A stretch of 64,000 nt of DNA from Pogostemon cablin (Eukaryota > Streptophyta > Magnoliopsida > Lamiales > Lamiaceae). The stretch spans positions 3,844,001-3,908,000 of the forward strand of contig CM042982.1 of assembly GCA_023678885.1 (NCBI GenBank). Reading direction: 5' to 3'. Under the pieces are notes generated by a model. The model saw only the letters and a program-made list of their open reading frames with translations, was not told the origin of the DNA and did not search any database. Both the position numbers and the translations under genes were made by a program. This document shows, piece after piece, positions 61,850 through 64,000 of this stretch (position 1 is its first letter; every line of letters starts with the position of its first letter).

Positions 61850-62739
61850 ATAGTCGCGATGGTGAGTATGAGCAGTAATAGAGCTCCTAAGAAGGAAACA
61901 AGCGCCCAGTGTGTGTTAAAATAGTCACGACGAAGAGCGGTCTCCGCTCTATTCCACCATTTCTTACGGTGGATATTTACGAGGTGGAAGGTTTCCCGAT
62001 GCACGAACATCTTTTTGGATTTCAAAGTAATGTTCTCGTTAAGACGGTTGACAATGTCCACAATGGCTTGGTCATCGCCCAAATAATTCTAGATAATATC
62101 ATGCCTACAAAAAATCTTAACATCTTGTGAAGAATTGATGAGAAAGTCCAACAACACTGCGTAATCTATGACCACTACAAGAAATTGTCAGATTACCGAC
62201 GGAACAAATCCGTCGGTAATTATCGATGGATTACCGACGAATTACTGACGAATTATAAAAAAAATAATTTTGTTTATTTAAAAAAATCATCAAAAATTTT
62301 TAGTGACGATTTTAGCGACGGATTACTGACGGATTTTGCGACGGAATTTATAATCGTCAGTAAAACTATCGTTATTTAGGTGGGAATAATCCCCAAAATT
62401 TTACCGATGGATATTTTCATCGGTAAAAATCTTATGAAATTATTTTTGTGAATGAAATTAATGACGGTTCTTATTTTGTCGATAGATATATATAAATAAT
62501 TTATTAAATTAAATTACCGACGGAAATAATCCGTCGGTAAAATTTTAAAATTATTTTATTCTAAAATTTAATTATTATTCTATATGGAATATTTATTTTA
62601 ATACTATAGCTTAAATATACCGACGGATATATAATCCGTCGGTAATCGTAAACCTAGTAAAAATTAATATAACGACGGATGTATTCCGTCGGTAATCCTT
62701 AAGCCTAATAAAAGTATAAAACTAATAAAACTAGGGCTT

Positions 62740-63103
62740 CGGCTTCCAATCATTCCTATTTTCATAAGAAATGAATTTTTGCTACTCTCGATTTCGTCCA
62801 TCAGTCTGCTACTGTCGCCGGCGAACGTCGTCGCTGCTATTGCCGCCGGCGACTGCTCTCATTTTCCCTGTACCTAAGCCCTTCTCTCTCTCTCCTCCCT
62901 TTCCCCCCTCTTTCGTTCCGATTCTGTCTTGTCCTCAACCTTTTTTATGCCTTTTCAGTTGGGGTTTAAGCCCTAGTCGAGACCTCTCCTATACGACACC
63001 AGGAAGGTGAACGCGCCTCGATCCCAAACCCTCGCGAGGGCTCATCGAGTTCACCAGGAATAGGTTTTTCCTTTTATCTCGGTTGTCTCTCTCTACTGTT
63101 CAG
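62740..63103 (+). other. Leader-like exon inside the CACTA element
   Basis: GC-rich and CT-rich sequence with an ATG at 62771 (open for 79 codons), ending CTGTTCAG|GTAACG, a good donor. It has the look of a plant 5' UTR and first exon, but I recognise no protein. Confidence 0.4.
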
Positions 63104-63537
63104 GTAACGGCCAGCAACCAGTCCGCGATTGAAATTGCTAATTCTCTCTTCGAAATGTCATTTCTCCTCTTTCACATCACTAATTATGCGCATGCTTTCT
63201 AGTAAATTATATTCGTATGTTGTTTAACATTTAGATGCTCATACTTTCTCCAATTTTTCATGCTTTTTTTAGTGGAGAATTAAACATGTAGAAAATCTAT
63301 AGGCATGCTAATTCATTCTGTAGCTAAGTAATTCAGCTGGTTTTTTTCCTGATGAGATTTTTGAGGCAGTTTAGCGTGGTGTGATTTAGGTTGTGATATT
63401 ATGCTAATTCACCACAGCCTTTTCTTTGAACGTTACATTTCATAAGTGAAAAATAAGTGAAAATATTGGGGATTTCATTTTGAGCACTAATAAGCTCTAA
63501 ATAAGTAATTTTTGCTAAAAACTTTCTTCTTCTTTAG

Positions 63538-63644
63538 CTACTTATCAGTCACCACTTAGCCTTGCTGATGATAATTTTGTTCCAGAGTGGAAAATTGCTC
63601 CATATATAGAGGCTATTGATTCTCAGAGCTCAACTCCGTTCATG
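63538..63644 (+). pseudogene. Unidentified exon inside the CACTA element
   Basis: A polypyrimidine tract and AG precede the segment, and ATG|GTAAGC follows it. One frame is fully open: QSPLSLADDNFVPEWKIAPY, then IEAIDSQSSTPFM. It is compatible with a conserved coding exon, though I cannot name the family. It is not part of a GSK3 kinase. Confidence 0.4.
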
Positions 63645-63820
63645 GTAAGCAAAGCATTTTCATTCTGCTACTAAATGCTTCTCTTTTTAACAAACTCATC
63701 TTTTAGTTTGATTGCCAATCTTCTTATCCTTTATGTTTGGTTTCTGTATATTATGTGTTTTAGATTATAAGTTGTAGATAATTGAGGGATGTTAGTTACT
63801 GACTTAATTATTTTTGGCAG

Positions 63821-63959
63821 GTTAAAGAGGAGCCAAATATCTCATATTTGCTATAGGTATTATAGAGCACCTATGCTCATTTTTGGTGCTACTGAGTATA
63901 CCACTGCTATTGACATTTGGTCCGCTGGGTGTGTGCTTGTTGAGCTACTTCTTGGACAG
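63821..63959 (+). pseudogene. Frameshifted exon of a GSK3/shaggy-like kinase
   Basis: Bounded by TTTTTGGCAG and GGACAG|GTAG. It reads VKEEPNISY, then after a 2-bp deletion continues CYRYYRAPMLIFGATEYTTA and IDIWSAGCVLVELLLGQ. This is the shaggy-like kinase exon covering the activation segment. Exon length is 139 instead of the expected 141. The conserved APE glutamate is changed to Met and the frame reaches a stop right after the deletion, so no active kinase is possible. In a true GSK3 gene the preceding exon would encode the DFG region; here it does not. Confidence 0.85.
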
Positions 63960-64000
63960 GTAGTCATTATAGTTGTTGTGGATATTTCTGCATTGACATT

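Larger units (their letters stand above)
59795..62172 (-). pseudogene. DUF247 pseudogene, copy C, cut by an LTR element and a CACTA element
   Basis: Minus-strand coding remains run from 62172 (DYAVLLDFLINSSQDVKIFC) through GDDQAIVDIVNRLNENITLK, WNRAETALRRDYFNTHWALV and the membrane helix (LGALLLLILTIATI), where the LTR element at 59822-61849 interrupts. Beyond it the reading continues TAAQKL and stops at TAA 59795. Removing the element and one copy of the 5-bp repeat restores the frame, so the insertion hit an otherwise readable C-terminus; one stop lies further upstream (after CRHDII). The N-terminal two thirds is cut off by the CACTA end at 62173 and is not seen in the window. Most likely partner copies: A and B to the left. 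Confidence 0.82.
62173..64000 (+). mobile_element. 5' end of a CACTA (En/Spm) transposon with captured exons
   Basis: CACTACAAGAAATTGTC at 62173 is the standard terminal repeat of dicot CACTA elements, adjoining DUF247 coding sequence without a gap. Subterminal DNA to about 62700 contains at least five copies of TTACCGACGGA...TCCGTCGGTAA-type palindromes, the expected transposase-binding array. The interior then turns gene-like, with spliceable exons. The other terminus is beyond the window, so element size and the 3-bp target duplication are untested. Confidence 0.8.

Noticed and set aside
1..64000. CRISPR arrays, bacterial operons, rRNA genes
   Set aside because: No regularly spaced identical repeats, no Shine-Dalgarno-led gene strings and no rRNA signature; the gene structures are eukaryotic.

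Overview
The window looks like nuclear DNA of a eudicot plant. Intergenic DNA is very AT-rich and crowded with MITEs. Genes have GT-AG introns, and the gene content is plant-specific (GATL glycosyltransferase, type-A response regulator, class I formin, WVD2-like/TPX2 protein, SMAP1, germin-like and DUF247 relics). Gene style suggests an asterid, possibly Lamiales; that is inference. All exon models were read by eye from splice signals and frame continuity.

Layout. 1-1.35 kb: the end of a Mutator-type MITE, then an intact SMAP1-like gene inside a terminal-inverted-repeat element with a 10-bp direct repeat at its ends. 1.35-10 kb: MITEs, a hairpin repeat and an intronless GATL gene. 10-13.3 kb: a tRNA-derived SINE and a germin-like pseudogene split by an 819-bp hAT element. 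15.6-23 kb: a WVD2-like/TPX2 gene and a class I formin, convergently transcribed. 23-30 kb: a truncated SINE, a three-level nest of DNA transposons (MULE in MULE, mariner-type MITE in both), a gene-empty 4 kb and another MULE-MITE. 30.7-32.7 kb: a type-A response regulator close to ARR3/ARR4. 33-37 kb: mariner-type MITEs and a tandem duplication. 37.2-40.8 kb: an 11-exon MYND zinc-finger/MSS51-like gene. 41.8-47.6 kb: a 7-exon secreted protein that looks like a permuted NlpC/P60 (YiiX-like) hydrolase; its first intron holds about 2.6 kb of organelle-derived DNA with two plastid rpoB pieces in opposite orientations.

47.5-64 kb is a decayed tandem array. A unit made of the 3' end of the YiiX-like gene plus a DUF247 gene on the opposite strand occurs as copies A, B and C. 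All three DUF247 copies are pseudogenes. Copy C is cut by a 2-kb non-autonomous LTR retrotransposon and by the end of a CACTA transposon, and has a solo LTR beside it. The CACTA element seems to carry shuffled host exons, including a frameshifted GSK3/shaggy-like kinase exon.

The intact genes do not form a pathway: they cover cell-wall polysaccharide synthesis (GATL), cytokinin signalling (ARR), cytoskeleton (WVD2-like, formin) and auxin-herbicide response (SMAP1). The main story is transposon-driven gene capture, disruption and duplication.
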